Assembly: GCA_900074745.1 (NCBI GenBank)
Contig: LT598465.1
Span: 310,001 to 374,000 of the forward strand
DNA: 64,000 nucleotides
DNA from: Lachancea mirantina
Lineage: Eukaryota; Ascomycota; Saccharomycetes; Saccharomycetales; Saccharomycetaceae
Direction: 5' to 3'
In this document: positions 1 to 8,666 of the stretch, one piece after another
Layout of the letters: each line of letters opens with the position of its first letter
Position numbering within the stretch: position 1 is the stretch's first letter
Translations under genes and position numbers: made by a program
The notes under the pieces: model-generated
The model's database searches: none
What the model saw: only the letters and a program-made list of their open reading frames with translations
What the model was told of the DNA's origin: nothing

Positions 1-696
1 GTCACCCGGTAACTCGCGCGCCGCATCGGACATCATCCAGAAGTCCACATGAAGCGCTCTGGCCTCCCAATTGGGGCGCACTAGGTCTGCTTTCCGCAGA
101 TGGAAAAACCGGTTGTTGTCTGGTGGGTTGATTGTAGAACCGGCACCACACCCGAACATACCGTTGTTGCCACACTCGATCAGAAAATGGAAGTGCTTTT
201 GCCCAACGGGCAACATGTACTGGGTTCGCTCACCGCCGCCGGAAAACGACGTTTTCGAAATTAGGGTCTCGGGATCGATCACAATGCCCTCATTTTCGCA
301 GTCAAATTCAAAAACTAGCTGGTCTCCAGACTCAACCCATTCGTCTGGCACTCGCAGTGTCACTTTGAACCACGTAGTCGACCAACTGGGCCCAAACGGC
401 TGGCCCATGTAGGCGTCCCGAAACAGCAACTCGCCTCGCGAGTCACTTTCTACGATGCTCTTCCAGCTCGGTCTCTTGTCCGGTGATACTGGCGACGAAC
501 CTTTCTCGAACGTCACCTGGTACCATTGCATCTTGACATGCTCATTGTCGAGCGAGATTCTGTCCTTATCGTAAAATTTGGGCAAATTCAAGTCTCTGTA
601 TTCACCCCCATCGTCGATAAACTGCCTAATTCTACCCTCATAGATGCCTGGAACGGGCTTGAACTTCGGGTCCGCCGTGATATTCGAGTACACCAT
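1..696 (-). CDS. AMS1: Vacuolar alpha-mannosidase, N-terminal part (runs off window)
   Basis: This is the first 232 codons of a glycoside hydrolase family 38 alpha-mannosidase; the rest lies beyond base 1. The family trims mannose from free oligosaccharides in the vacuole, and the S. cerevisiae enzyme reaches the vacuole by the Cvt/autophagy route. Stretches such as GIYEGRIRQFID, SPVSPDKRPSWKS, FGPSWSTTWFKV and NNGMFGCGAGSTINPP match the yeast Ams1 N-terminus closely. The ATG at 696 is preceded in frame by a TAG eight codons upstream, which fixes the start. Next to PBI2 it has no S. cerevisiae counterpart order, so a rearrangement breakpoint probably lies nearby. The identity is firm; the catalytic domain is not in view. 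Confidence 0.93.
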   Translation of the reverse strand, partial: MVYSNITADPKFKPVPGIYEGRIRQFIDDGGEYRDLNLPKFYDKDRISLDNEHVKMQWYQVTFEKGSSPVSPDKRPSWKSIVESDSRGELLFRDAYMGQPFGPSWSTTWFKVTLRVPDEWVESGDQLVFEFDCENEGIVIDPETLISKTSFSGGGERTQYMLPVGQKHFHFLIECGNNGMFGCGAGSTINPPDNNRFFHLRKADLVRPNWEARALHVDFWMMSDAARELPGD

Positions 697-1229
697 TTCC
701 CACAGCACTATTCGCTACCGTGGTACCGCGGTACCGTATTTATACAACAATTGAAACACGCACTTCCAGTACAGAAGTGTTTGATATAGTTGTTGTTGTT
801 TCCCAACTTCCAATGTCTGTCGCCTTCTCTTCCCCGCCCCTTTATATACCGACACATTCGGGGCTGGCGTTCGGGGTAACCGCCTTGGCCGAGCGAAGCA
901 AGGGATGCCACAAAACCCCTAATTTCTTGAGAACGGAGATCATATTTAACGGATATCAAACCACGTTCAAAGCGATATAAAGGCTCGTTACAGACGAATA
1001 CCCAATTGGAACTCAAAGCGTGAATAGTGACTACAATTTGTTTCCTTCGCTTGATACGGGTATCAAGTTGAGGACATTTGAAAGACTTTGAATAACTGGA
1101 GGCTTTGAATGACTGTAAGGCTTAGATGAAACATGCTCGATGTTCGAACTGGTCCTTTCGTAATTAGAATGCCTACATATAGTACTGGTGTTTATTGGAG
1201 CTCGTAGGAACGATCTTTATACCCAGGGT
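697..1229. other. Intergenic: AMS1 promoter and PBI2 3' side
   Basis: No gene is seen. A perfect 14-bp palindrome, GGTACCGCGGTACC, lies at 722-735 just upstream of the AMS1 start, next to a TATTTATA stretch at 737-744. The rest shows no feature I can name. Confidence 0.5.
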
Positions 1230-1463
1230 CTATTTCTTGATAGAGACCTCTTTGTCTTCTTCGACGTTGGCAATGGCGTCAGAGTGCTTAGACTTTAGAC
1301 TCTCAATACTGAGAGTTTCCGGTAGTTTTGCAGTGAAACCTTTGATCAATGAAAACTCGTGAGTGATTTCACCCCCAAGGCCCGAGATGGATTTTTTGAT
1401 GGCTTCGGCATCGACCTCAGGGACGTGATCTTTGAGAGTGATGATAAACGATTTCGAGGACAT
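1230..1463 (-). CDS. PBI2: Proteinase B inhibitor / LMA1 subunit
   Basis: A 77-residue protein of the I9 propeptide-like inhibitor family. In S. cerevisiae Pbi2 inhibits vacuolar proteinase B and, with thioredoxin, forms the LMA1 complex used in vacuole fusion. Visible hallmarks are FIITLKDHVPEV near the N-terminus, GGEITHEFSLIKGFTAKLP in the middle and the C-terminal NVEEDKEV, all matching the 75-residue yeast protein. The start is an ATG at 1463. PBI2 and PUB1 are adjacent in S. cerevisiae (YNL015W/YNL016W); here YFH1, EXP1 and UBP1 sit between them. Confidence 0.95.
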   Translation of the reverse strand: MSSKSFIITLKDHVPEVDAEAIKKSISGLGGEITHEFSLIKGFTAKLPETLSIESLKSKHSDAIANVEEDKEVSIKK

Positions 1464-2042
1464 ATGTAAGTGTGACGGGATATGACAGGTAGGTCTGTGC
1501 GAGATGTGGTTTGTATAAGTTCCCGTTTTGGCTTCCTTATATAGAGTCTGATCTACAGCATTGCGCCTGGCTCAAGGGGTCGGGGGTTAAGAGTTGCAAC
1601 CCGTCCGTATGAGGTAAGATGCATCGAAGCGACCAAGCTGCGAGGTTGATATGAGCAACGGGACAACGGCCACACACTATGGATAGAAGCGTGAGCGCGC
1701 AGCGTGTGCGTCGTCTACAAGACGAATAGTATTGAACGGGAGAAATAAGCTAGTTTTGTTCTGGTAGTTTTTGAGTTGGCAGAGTTTTCAGATTTGAGAA
1801 GGCAAGGCATCGCACCATGCAAATTGCATTTTGTAGAATAGAAATCTTGAAGTCAGAAAGGTTTCGGGTGAATGCCTTTGTAGCCAATGCCGGTGGGAGC
1901 TAATAAGGCTTGGAGCCTCTCACTGAAAATACGTGAGGTTTCGAGAGCTCTGTCACTAATCTTGCTCCAATTTCTAATAAAGTTCTTGATAGTGAAATGT
2001 GTATGCTACTTATGTATGGAATGCTCGAAAATCGGTTCCAGC
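1464..2042. other. Intergenic: PBI2 promoter and YFH1 3' side
   Basis: About 580 bases without a supported gene. A TATATAGAG stretch near 1540 is a plausible TATA element for PBI2 on the minus strand. Short overlapping frames at 1887-2197 read antisense into YFH1 and look like chance. Confidence 0.4.
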
Positions 2043-2570
2043 CTAGAAATCCACCTTTTCCGGCAAGACAGAGTTCAATTCCGTGCGTAGCAAGTCCAAC
2101 AGTTTGCTACCGTCTCGCAGTGACACCCATTCTCCACCATACAAATCGAAGCGGTTCGGACCTGATACAGGCGATGCAAGCCAAATTTGCTTGTTAGGAG
2201 GCTGTTTGTTGATCACATAGGTGCCAAGCTCCGGTACAACCAATGTCATAACACCTTGTGAAAGCTCGACGTCTGGAATCACTTCTGGATACTCGTCGCT
2301 AATTTCTTCTAAATTGTCTTGCAACGCTTGCAGAAATTGATCTGACTTTTCGTGATACACGTCGTTTGTCAATGTGAGGATCTCCTGCGGGATTTCGTGT
2401 CCATCTGTCGAGGCAGACGCGTAGGGTCTTGCAATGTTCGAGATTGGAGTCGAGACAGGAACTCGTAATGGTTGCAGTTTCACTATATTCGTTGCAGCTC
2501 TGGTTAGCACGGCGGCGGGGGCATTACGAGTAACCAACGTCGAAAAACCGAGTACAGAACGTCTTAGCAT
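2043..2570 (-). CDS. YFH1: Mitochondrial frataxin
   Basis: Frataxin of the mitochondrial matrix, which helps iron-sulfur cluster assembly on Isu1/Nfs1. The protein is 175 residues (174 in S. cerevisiae). A basic, Arg-rich presequence starts MLRRSVLGFSTLVTR. The frataxin core follows, with an acidic first helix (YHEKSDQFLQALQDNLEE) and the strongly conserved GTYVINKQPPNKQIWLASP and NRFDLYGGEWV strands. The frame extends upstream to a TTG at 2612, but the ATG at 2570 gives the expected presequence and length. It is flanked by EXP1 and UBP1, exactly as YDL120W-YDL121C-YDL122W. Confidence 0.96.
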   Translation of the reverse strand: MLRRSVLGFSTLVTRNAPAAVLTRAATNIVKLQPLRVPVSTPISNIARPYASASTDGHEIPQEILTLTNDVYHEKSDQFLQALQDNLEEISDEYPEVIPDVELSQGVMTLVVPELGTYVINKQPPNKQIWLASPVSGPNRFDLYGGEWVSLRDGSKLLDLLRTELNSVLPEKVDF

Positions 2571-2819
2571 CGATATTTCAATGTTTGCGTAAGAAAAGAC
2601 GGGAATGAACAATTAGTATCACTGAGAACTACCGTGCGTCACTGCCTGTCTTTCACGCTTGGGCCTCTTTAAATCGCTCAAATCGATTTTTCAGTTTCTT
2701 AATTTTTCAGTTTTGATGATGATCTTCGCCTTCTGTCTACATAAATGAATATTTTAACTAGTTTAAGCAAGCAAAATCCTTACTAGAGCCCTGATAATAG
2801 TTCTGAAACAGCGGACAAC

Positions 2820-3245
2820 ATGGATCCATTCGCATTTTTCGTTGTTTTCGTAATTGTTGTTATAGTGGTTTTGTTTCTTCCACTTTTGTCTGGAATTGGA
2901 TCATACCGTTACAAGAAACCACAGTTTACAGGTAAAAACTTCCAAAATAGAGAAAAGGCTCGCTCTGCTCGTGAAAAGGTTAAGGACTCTCTTAAATTAA
3001 GCAGAGAGCAGAATCCTGTAAAATTTCAACTCAAAGATGAATTGGGGCCTGCGAGATTTGAGATGGACAGCAAGACCGGGTTGAAAAGACGTAATGTTGG
3101 TGTTTACAGCAAGGATCCTAACGATTACGATTACGATGTTGATCAATTGATCCAGGACGAAATTCAAGAAGAAAAACGTGAAGAAAGGGCCAGATACGCA
3201 AAATTTGAAGGCAAAGAACAAGAAGAGAACGAAGCACTTGTATAA
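2820..3245 (+). CDS. EXP1: ER membrane protein, Exp1 type (ER export of Pma1)
   Basis: A 141-residue protein with one N-terminal hydrophobic segment (about residues 5-27) and a charged cytosolic-type remainder rich in Lys, Arg and Glu. Conserved-looking pieces are GSYRYKKPQFTGKNF, KTGLKRRNVGVY and an acidic C-terminal tail. The position between YFH1 and UBP1 and the length equal YDL121C, which in S. cerevisiae acts as an ER cargo receptor for the plasma membrane ATPase. The identification rests more on synteny and architecture than on motifs. It is convergent with UBP1, 43 bases apart. Confidence 0.85.
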   Translation: MDPFAFFVVFVIVVIVVLFLPLLSGIGSYRYKKPQFTGKNFQNREKARSAREKVKDSLKLSREQNPVKFQLKDELGPARFEMDSKTGLKRRNVGVYSKDPNDYDYDVDQLIQDEIQEEKREERARYAKFEGKEQEENEALV

Positions 3246-3288
3246 TGCTTTTTACACACACCGTCTTAATTACGAATGTTTTTATGTA

Positions 3289-5481
3289 TTAGATGTCTTC
3301 TTGTGTATCTTTACCCTCTTCCCAGTCAAGATCATCTTTCAATTTACCAGTCTCTTCGTCATATGCGTATTCGTAGAACAACATGAAAACGCCGGGCGTC
3401 GAAAGTAATTCCTCTTCGTTCACCACGTAGACCGTTTCGTCTGAAATTCTCCACCACAGACCACGAAATCTTCTGAATGCAATGTAATGACCATAGTTAT
3501 GCGTACCATAGTGCACGATAACCGACCGAAGTGCGTATGTGAGCGGACCGACAGGTACAGTCGAGGCACTATTCGTAGACACTGGTGCGTACGGACCATC
3601 TTGGCTTTCTTCCTCAGAAGATTGATCGTCTTCAGTTTCATCCACATCTTCGACTTGCTTTTCCTCATCGCCATGCGCTTGTTGCACTGCAGGTAGGATT
3701 GAATTGCCCAGAGCGTCGTACCGTTGTTCCGGGGAATTCACTTCTTGCTCTTCTTCGCTGCCACTCTCCACTTCACCAGCTAACGGATCGTAGTTTTTGA
3801 CCGTTCTGTCGCGACGGCGTAAGTATTGCTCGTCCTCATCATCGTCACTGTCCTCAAACTCAGCTTCAAACCGCTTATGCAATTTTGCGAAATAATCTCC
3901 CCCGACATTTTCGTCTTCAGATGACTCTTGCAAAATTTCGTCCTTTTTTGACATAGGTAGACGTGCATCCAAATTGATCTCATCAATATCGCAGCACCAT
4001 GGTGAAAGATTTAACCTAGATTTGAACGCAACGCGTGAATTATTTTTCTTAATCATGAAAGTTCGAGGATCGAAGACGGATCTGTTAATATGAATAGCTA
4101 ACAGTGGCGGTGGGCGTGCAATCAAGATTTGTTTGCTTTTTGAACATTTTCTGATCATATTCTCGGTGTGTAATTTCTTATAGTCATCATCATCCACAAC
4201 CGGTTTCGATAGAATTTGTTCTAATTCCGCTAGTCGGTTCTTGACCGCTAATAACAGCTTTTCGGGAACGTTCGGAAGTTTTTCTTGGTCTGCTAACGCT
4301 CCCCGCAGATGCTCATACACTGCGGTAAGAGCACACCGGTTGCATTCCACACCTTCAATAATTTCCGGTTTTACCCATTCCTTGAGTAGCTCTGATAATT
4401 TTAATGTGGCTCCAATGTTCTCACTTGGCAAATTCAAACTGATGCTAGAAAACACAGAATAACGAATTCCACCATTTTCTCCGCATTGTAAACATCCAAT
4501 TCTTTCTGCAGTTAGACCATCGAAGGGCGTCATTAGACGGAATGGTGTGAAATCCTTGCTATTCGAATTTTTGAGCACGAAGTTAGGGTCTATTTGATCG
4601 GATGGAATGTAAACAGTCTCGACTTTGCCGAGCTGACTTTGACCTATGGCCGCATCCGCAGGCAGGTCTTCCAAGGAAACTCGATCTGTTCCATGTTCTG
4701 GATCTTTTCCATATAGCGACTTCACGTTTTTCTCAAGCTCTGATAAGACCGTTTGGAAAAATTCTTGAGCGTCTTCTTGGTCATATCCCAATATGATGTT
4801 CTTATTTGGAGCTTTTGACATAGTTTTCAAAAGTTTGTTAGTTTTGAAGTAAGGTCTATCGCGATTATGTTCGGCATTGAGCTTATCCAGAAGGTCTTTT
4901 AGGGCAGCACTGAAGGCGACATTGGGTTCTGTATCTTGCTCAGCAGCTTCTTTCTCAGCAAGCCTCGCTTGTCTCTTTTTGCGTTTCCCATAGCACTTGC
5001 CCTTCTTCGTACAGCTATTTTTCACACCATCAAGAGTAGCAGGAATTTCAACGTGCGTTTCTTGTTCCTCGTGGTTCTCCTCCGTGGCAGCTACAATCTC
5101 TTCGTCCAGAAATTTCATCAATTCCTCGGAAGAAGCAAGAGACTGTAATACAGAGTTCATAAAACAGGTATTCCCATCATTTACAAGACCACCAATGTAG
5201 CCACCTCGGCGAAACATTTCCGATTCCAGCTTTGAATTCTGATTCCCCCACCCGCCAAACATACTTCCCCCATAGTTGTTTCTAAAATTCCTGGTCAGCT
5301 CTCCTCCCGCCGTTCCAATGTTTTCCATAATCCTGGTAAGATACCTTTTATTCTTGAATAGTAAAAAACCACTTGATACAACTAAAACAATTAAGGTTAA
5401 AGCGCGGCTCTCGAATCTCTCAGACAAACCGTCAAAAATGGATAGAATAAGTGATCGAAGATCTGAAGAAACAAAGCTCAT
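3289..5481 (-). CDS. UBP1: Ubiquitin-specific protease, membrane-anchored
   Basis: A USP-family deubiquitinase of 730 residues. The Cys box GLVNDGNTCFMNSVLQSLA puts the catalytic Cys at about residue 106, and the His box near the C-terminus contains VIVHYGTHNYGHYIAF. A zinc-binding CLQCGENGG...CNRCAL pair lies between. The N-terminus carries one hydrophobic segment (about 28-41). The frame runs upstream to 5670, but the ATG at 5481 starts a sensible anchor. A second in-frame ATG at 5328, just after the anchor, would give a soluble form; S. cerevisiae Ubp1 is known in both forms. A long acidic insert lies before the His box. Confidence 0.96.
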   Translation of the reverse strand: MSFVSSDLRSLILSIFDGLSERFESRALTLIVLVVSSGFLLFKNKRYLTRIMENIGTAGGELTRNFRNNYGGSMFGGWGNQNSKLESEMFRRGGYIGGLVNDGNTCFMNSVLQSLASSEELMKFLDEEIVAATEENHEEQETHVEIPATLDGVKNSCTKKGKCYGKRKKRQARLAEKEAAEQDTEPNVAFSAALKDLLDKLNAEHNRDRPYFKTNKLLKTMSKAPNKNIILGYDQEDAQEFFQTVLSELEKNVKSLYGKDPEHGTDRVSLEDLPADAAIGQSQLGKVETVYIPSDQIDPNFVLKNSNSKDFTPFRLMTPFDGLTAERIGCLQCGENGGIRYSVFSSISLNLPSENIGATLKLSELLKEWVKPEIIEGVECNRCALTAVYEHLRGALADQEKLPNVPEKLLLAVKNRLAELEQILSKPVVDDDDYKKLHTENMIRKCSKSKQILIARPPPLLAIHINRSVFDPRTFMIKKNNSRVAFKSRLNLSPWCCDIDEINLDARLPMSKKDEILQESSEDENVGGDYFAKLHKRFEAEFEDSDDDEDEQYLRRRDRTVKNYDPLAGEVESGSEEEQEVNSPEQRYDALGNSILPAVQQAHGDEEKQVEDVDETEDDQSSEEESQDGPYAPVSTNSASTVPVGPLTYALRSVIVHYGTHNYGHYIAFRRFRGLWWRISDETVYVVNEEELLSTPGVFMLFYEYAYDEETGKLKDDLDWEEGKDTQEDI

Positions 5482-6215
5482 AAAATAGTTGAAAAATGAG
5501 TAGCTGAGATGAATCTCGGCTCGATTTTCGACCTTGAAAATAATTGTTTGACAAACTGAACGATTTGCTACTTCTCGATTCGACTTCGACACACTCAATC
5601 TGGACTTCGGAGCTTGTGGATCTTTAGTAGTTTCCTCGTAGATGGTTAACGTGATAAAATTTTTTTCCACTATACCAGAAGAAATGTTCTTGTTATATGA
5701 TGAATAATTTGAGGGAAACTTGAATTATTACGCAAGATGGCCTATGAACTGGACTATGCCACAGTGCTCACAAGTCTTTTCGGATTTGTTAAACACTTTT
5801 GGTTTTTCCAAAATTACCATTAGAGCTCTGAAAGCTGTGTTAGTTATAATACGTTGGTAGATTACATAAACATTTCAATCCTCCAACGCTACATTTGTCA
5901 CCCAGCAATCAGATATGAATTTGGTGCGATATCTACGATCGAGAACAACGATTCTCTTCTTTATAACTATATTTTCATTGTTTTCGATTATTTCCCCAGA
6001 ATCTGCTAGCACGCGCTCGAACTAGGCGAGACGTATACAGCATGTGGCGCATTGCAAGGCAATGCAGGGTTCGTTCTGAGTTCGTTCTGGCTTAGAGAAT
6101 TACATCTGAATGCGATTCATTCTGGAAGAACTGATCTTCCTTGGTGGTGAAATTTTATTTGGTCAGATGACATCGGTGCGCTGCCAGATGATCTCGATAC
6201 ATCAGATATACAGTC
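5482..6215. other. Intergenic: UBP1 promoter and PUB1 3' region
   Basis: This 730-base stretch holds one curious short frame at 5728-5820 (listed separately). No other gene is seen. The part from 6000 to 6215 is probably PUB1 3' UTR. Confidence 0.4.
5728..5820 (-). CDS. Possible 30-residue frame with a CEHCG motif (unidentified)
   Basis: On the minus strand an ATG at 5820 opens a 30-codon frame ending KTCEHCGIVQFIGHLA, which contains a CxxC pair. The frame stays open upstream for about 16 more codons without an ATG, up to a TGA, so a spliced 5' exon could exist. An AACTAAC resembling a branch site lies just upstream, but no GTATGT donor is visible. I do not recognise the protein. It may be chance; only the ordered, non-repetitive C-terminal sequence makes it worth listing. 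Confidence 0.2.
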   Translation of the reverse strand: MVILEKPKVFNKSEKTCEHCGIVQFIGHLA

Positions 6216-7532
6216 TTAGTTTGACTCTTCGGGTTGTTCAGATGGTTGCTGAAGAATGGGTTGAGGCTCTTGAACAGGAATTCCGGGCATGGAATTGATC
6301 ATAGGACCGGATTTGGTCTGTGGGAAAAAAGTTGGCTTTTCTTTGCCCCAGCCTGTTCTCAAGTTTCTGCCTTGGAAAGGGAAGTTCCCCAGGGCAACAA
6401 TGCAAACCGCAGCTTGTTCGTGGGTGCCGTATTTCACAAAGCAGCAACCTCTGTCTGGATAGTGCTTGAAATCTACAATGAAACCAAAGTTTTGCAAAAG
6501 TGGGATTAAATCCGGTTCCGTGGCGAAATGAGGTATGTTTCCAATGTAAACGGTTGTTATCCTTGGTGGTGCGCTTCTGATCATTGTGTCAACTGCTTGA
6601 GGATTCACTTGAGGTGGCACCATTGGAGCCTGCATCTGCGGGACCTGAGGACCACCCGCTTGGGCTGGCGGCATGCCCATGCCGGGGATAGGAGCTCCCT
6701 GAGGTGGCATCCCCATGGAGGGGCCCATCATAGGTCTAAATTGGTTGTTGCTGTTTTGACCACGGAAACCACCACGACGCGGGCCTCTCATGTTACCACC
6801 ATTGCTGTGATGGCTGTTATTATTTTGAGTGTTGTCACGTTTGGAGGCCCAGTTGATTCTAAGAGCTCTACCGTTCAGTACAAATCCTTGCTTGGTCTCC
6901 ATGGCGCTCTGGGCTTGTTCCTGTTCTCCAAATGACACGAAGCCGTAACCTCTGGAACGACCTGTTTGCATGTCCCACATGACATGTGCTTGGACAAATG
7001 ATGGATACTCGCGGAATGTGCCCGCAAGCGTTTCGTCGTCGACGTCTACACTCAAGTCGCCGACAAAAAGATTGTACGCGTCTTCTGCGGAGACCTGCTG
7101 CGATTGGAACGCCCAATTGATCTTGACCACGTTGTTTTCGATCTGTTTACCGTCTAATGTCAAAAACGCGACGTTAGCGTCGTGAGGCTTGAAAAACTCG
7201 ACAAAGGCGTAATTGGCGTGCTGATTGTTCTTGTCCATCAAGATCTTGACATTTGCCACAGGCCCGCCCACCTGGAAATACTGTTTAAGCATTTCTTCAC
7301 TCACAGACAAGTCCAAATTGCCCACGTACAGGATTCTGTCCGAGGTTTCACGTCCGCCCTTAGTAGCGTTAGCGGGCTTCACAGAGGCTTGTTCGGCGTC
7401 CGTGACGTCGTCAGCAGTTGTCGTTTCCACTGCAGGTGCCGCTTGCGGCTGCTCTGTAGTCGCAGCGTCCGTGGGAGCCGGTTGGGACTCTTCAATTTGT
7501 TGTTCGACCGGTTTTTCTTCGTGTTCTGACAT
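6216..7532 (-). CDS. PUB1: Poly(A)+ RNA-binding protein with three RRMs
   Basis: A 438-residue TIA-1-like protein (453 in S. cerevisiae) that binds AU- and U-rich mRNAs, affects their stability and joins stress granules. Three RRMs are visible: first at about 68-140 (RILYVGNLDLSV...YAFVEF), second at about 155-230 (NLFVGDLSVDV...GYGFVSF), third at about 325-400 (TTVYIGNIPHFA...CCFVKYG). The N-terminus is rich in Gln, Ala, Thr and Pro. Between RRM2 and RRM3 comes an Asn-, Gly- and Met-rich linker with RGG-like pieces (GPRRGGFRGQ). The ATG at 7532 is the only sensible start. Confidence 0.97.
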   Translation of the reverse strand: MSEHEEKPVEQQIEESQPAPTDAATTEQPQAAPAVETTTADDVTDAEQASVKPANATKGGRETSDRILYVGNLDLSVSEEMLKQYFQVGGPVANVKILMDKNNQHANYAFVEFFKPHDANVAFLTLDGKQIENNVVKINWAFQSQQVSAEDAYNLFVGDLSVDVDDETLAGTFREYPSFVQAHVMWDMQTGRSRGYGFVSFGEQEQAQSAMETKQGFVLNGRALRINWASKRDNTQNNNSHHSNGGNMRGPRRGGFRGQNSNNQFRPMMGPSMGMPPQGAPIPGMGMPPAQAGGPQVPQMQAPMVPPQVNPQAVDTMIRSAPPRITTVYIGNIPHFATEPDLIPLLQNFGFIVDFKHYPDRGCCFVKYGTHEQAAVCIVALGNFPFQGRNLRTGWGKEKPTFFPQTKSGPMINSMPGIPVQEPQPILQQPSEQPEESN

Positions 7533-7801
7533 TTGATACAGTGAGAGAAAGAAACCCGACTAAGACACCTTAAAATTCTGAACTAACCTGACACTAATCT
7601 GCTGAATTTCAATGACCAAATATGATCCCACAATCGGTATTTTCCACGTCAAATTGTAATCCCCCTAGATGGATCCATCAGAGTTTTCTGGTAGCCCAAC
7701 TTTTTCACTACAGGGATTAACTCATCGAAAAAATTTTCCAGCTTAGAAGCTGAGAGCAGGAAGGGGACAAAGTGATAAAGAGAAGGAAAAAGGTGCAAAA
7801 A

Positions 7802-7875
7802 TGGTCTCTAGCGGGATCGAACCGCTGATCCCCGCGTTATTAGCACGGTGCCTTAACCAACTGGGCCAAGAGACC
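7802..7875 (-). tRNA. tRNA-Ile, anticodon AAU
   Basis: A 74-base tRNA reads on the minus strand from 7875 to 7802. The acceptor stem pairs GGTCTCT with AGAGACC followed by the discriminator A, the D-arm contains GGCCCAGTTGGTTAAGGC, the anticodon loop is CTAATAA (anticodon AAT), and the T-arm contains GGTTCGATCCC. There is no intron, and CCA is not encoded. It sits next to PUB1; in S. cerevisiae the same isoacceptor tI(AAU)N2 lies beside YNL016W, so this is ancestral order. Confidence 0.97.
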
Positions 7876-8666
7876 AATTTTAGTTATACGATCCAAATTT
7901 TCAATCCATACTATGTTCAGCCGACGATGTGTTGGCACAGGTGACAGGAGAAGGTCGATGCCGATCGGGACAGTTTCAGAGGTGTGTGGCGAGGGTGCTC
8001 GGGGACCTGAAAGCTTTTGAGAAGCCTCGTACAGTTTTCTTACTCATTTTATCAATCTTAGCGGTATTCAACAAGGTTGACGGAGACAGCGACTCTTTCA
8101 TCTGGCAACTTTGACACCGATCGTAGGCGTTAATTGCTTGTCGTATTGTCCACTGGCACTTAAGGCGCACATTTCACTGCAGCTTGAGTATTTTGTAATG
8201 GAATCGTGTGAGCTTTAAAATTAGGGCTTGAATTCTTGTGTTGGTTTTCATTAATGTCATAATTGATCAGCTGTATATATGCATATGACCATATATATAT
8301 ACATATGGTCATAGAATTATAAAATCACATAGACTCTCTTAGAAAGAGATTTATGGACGTAAAAGGCTTCTAGATATTTGAGCAATAGCCAAAGTAATGC
8401 TATTGTCGAATGCAGATTGCTTTGACGCTATTTGTCACATCGGGTCTCGTTTATAAGCAACTGACCTAAGTGACACCTTTTCCAAAATTAAAACCAACAC
8501 CGAAAATTTTGACACCATTAATCGAAAGTCCGCAAATTCCACAATCATCGAGATTTCTACGTTTCAGCTCTCCAAAGGTCAATTTTAGCTTGATTTCGAC
8601 TCATTTTACACCTACTAATTGGGAAAAACGTGACCTCAATTTCCACCGGTCGTCGACCATACTCCA
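7876..8666. other. Intergenic: tRNA-Ile to CAB2
   Basis: About 790 bases with no supported gene. The notable feature is an AT-rich inverted repeat: TATGACCATAT at 8284-8294 and ATATGGTCATA at 8303-8313 form perfect 11-bp arms around an 8-base spacer. Short frames at 7929-8170 do not look like proteins. Confidence 0.5.
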
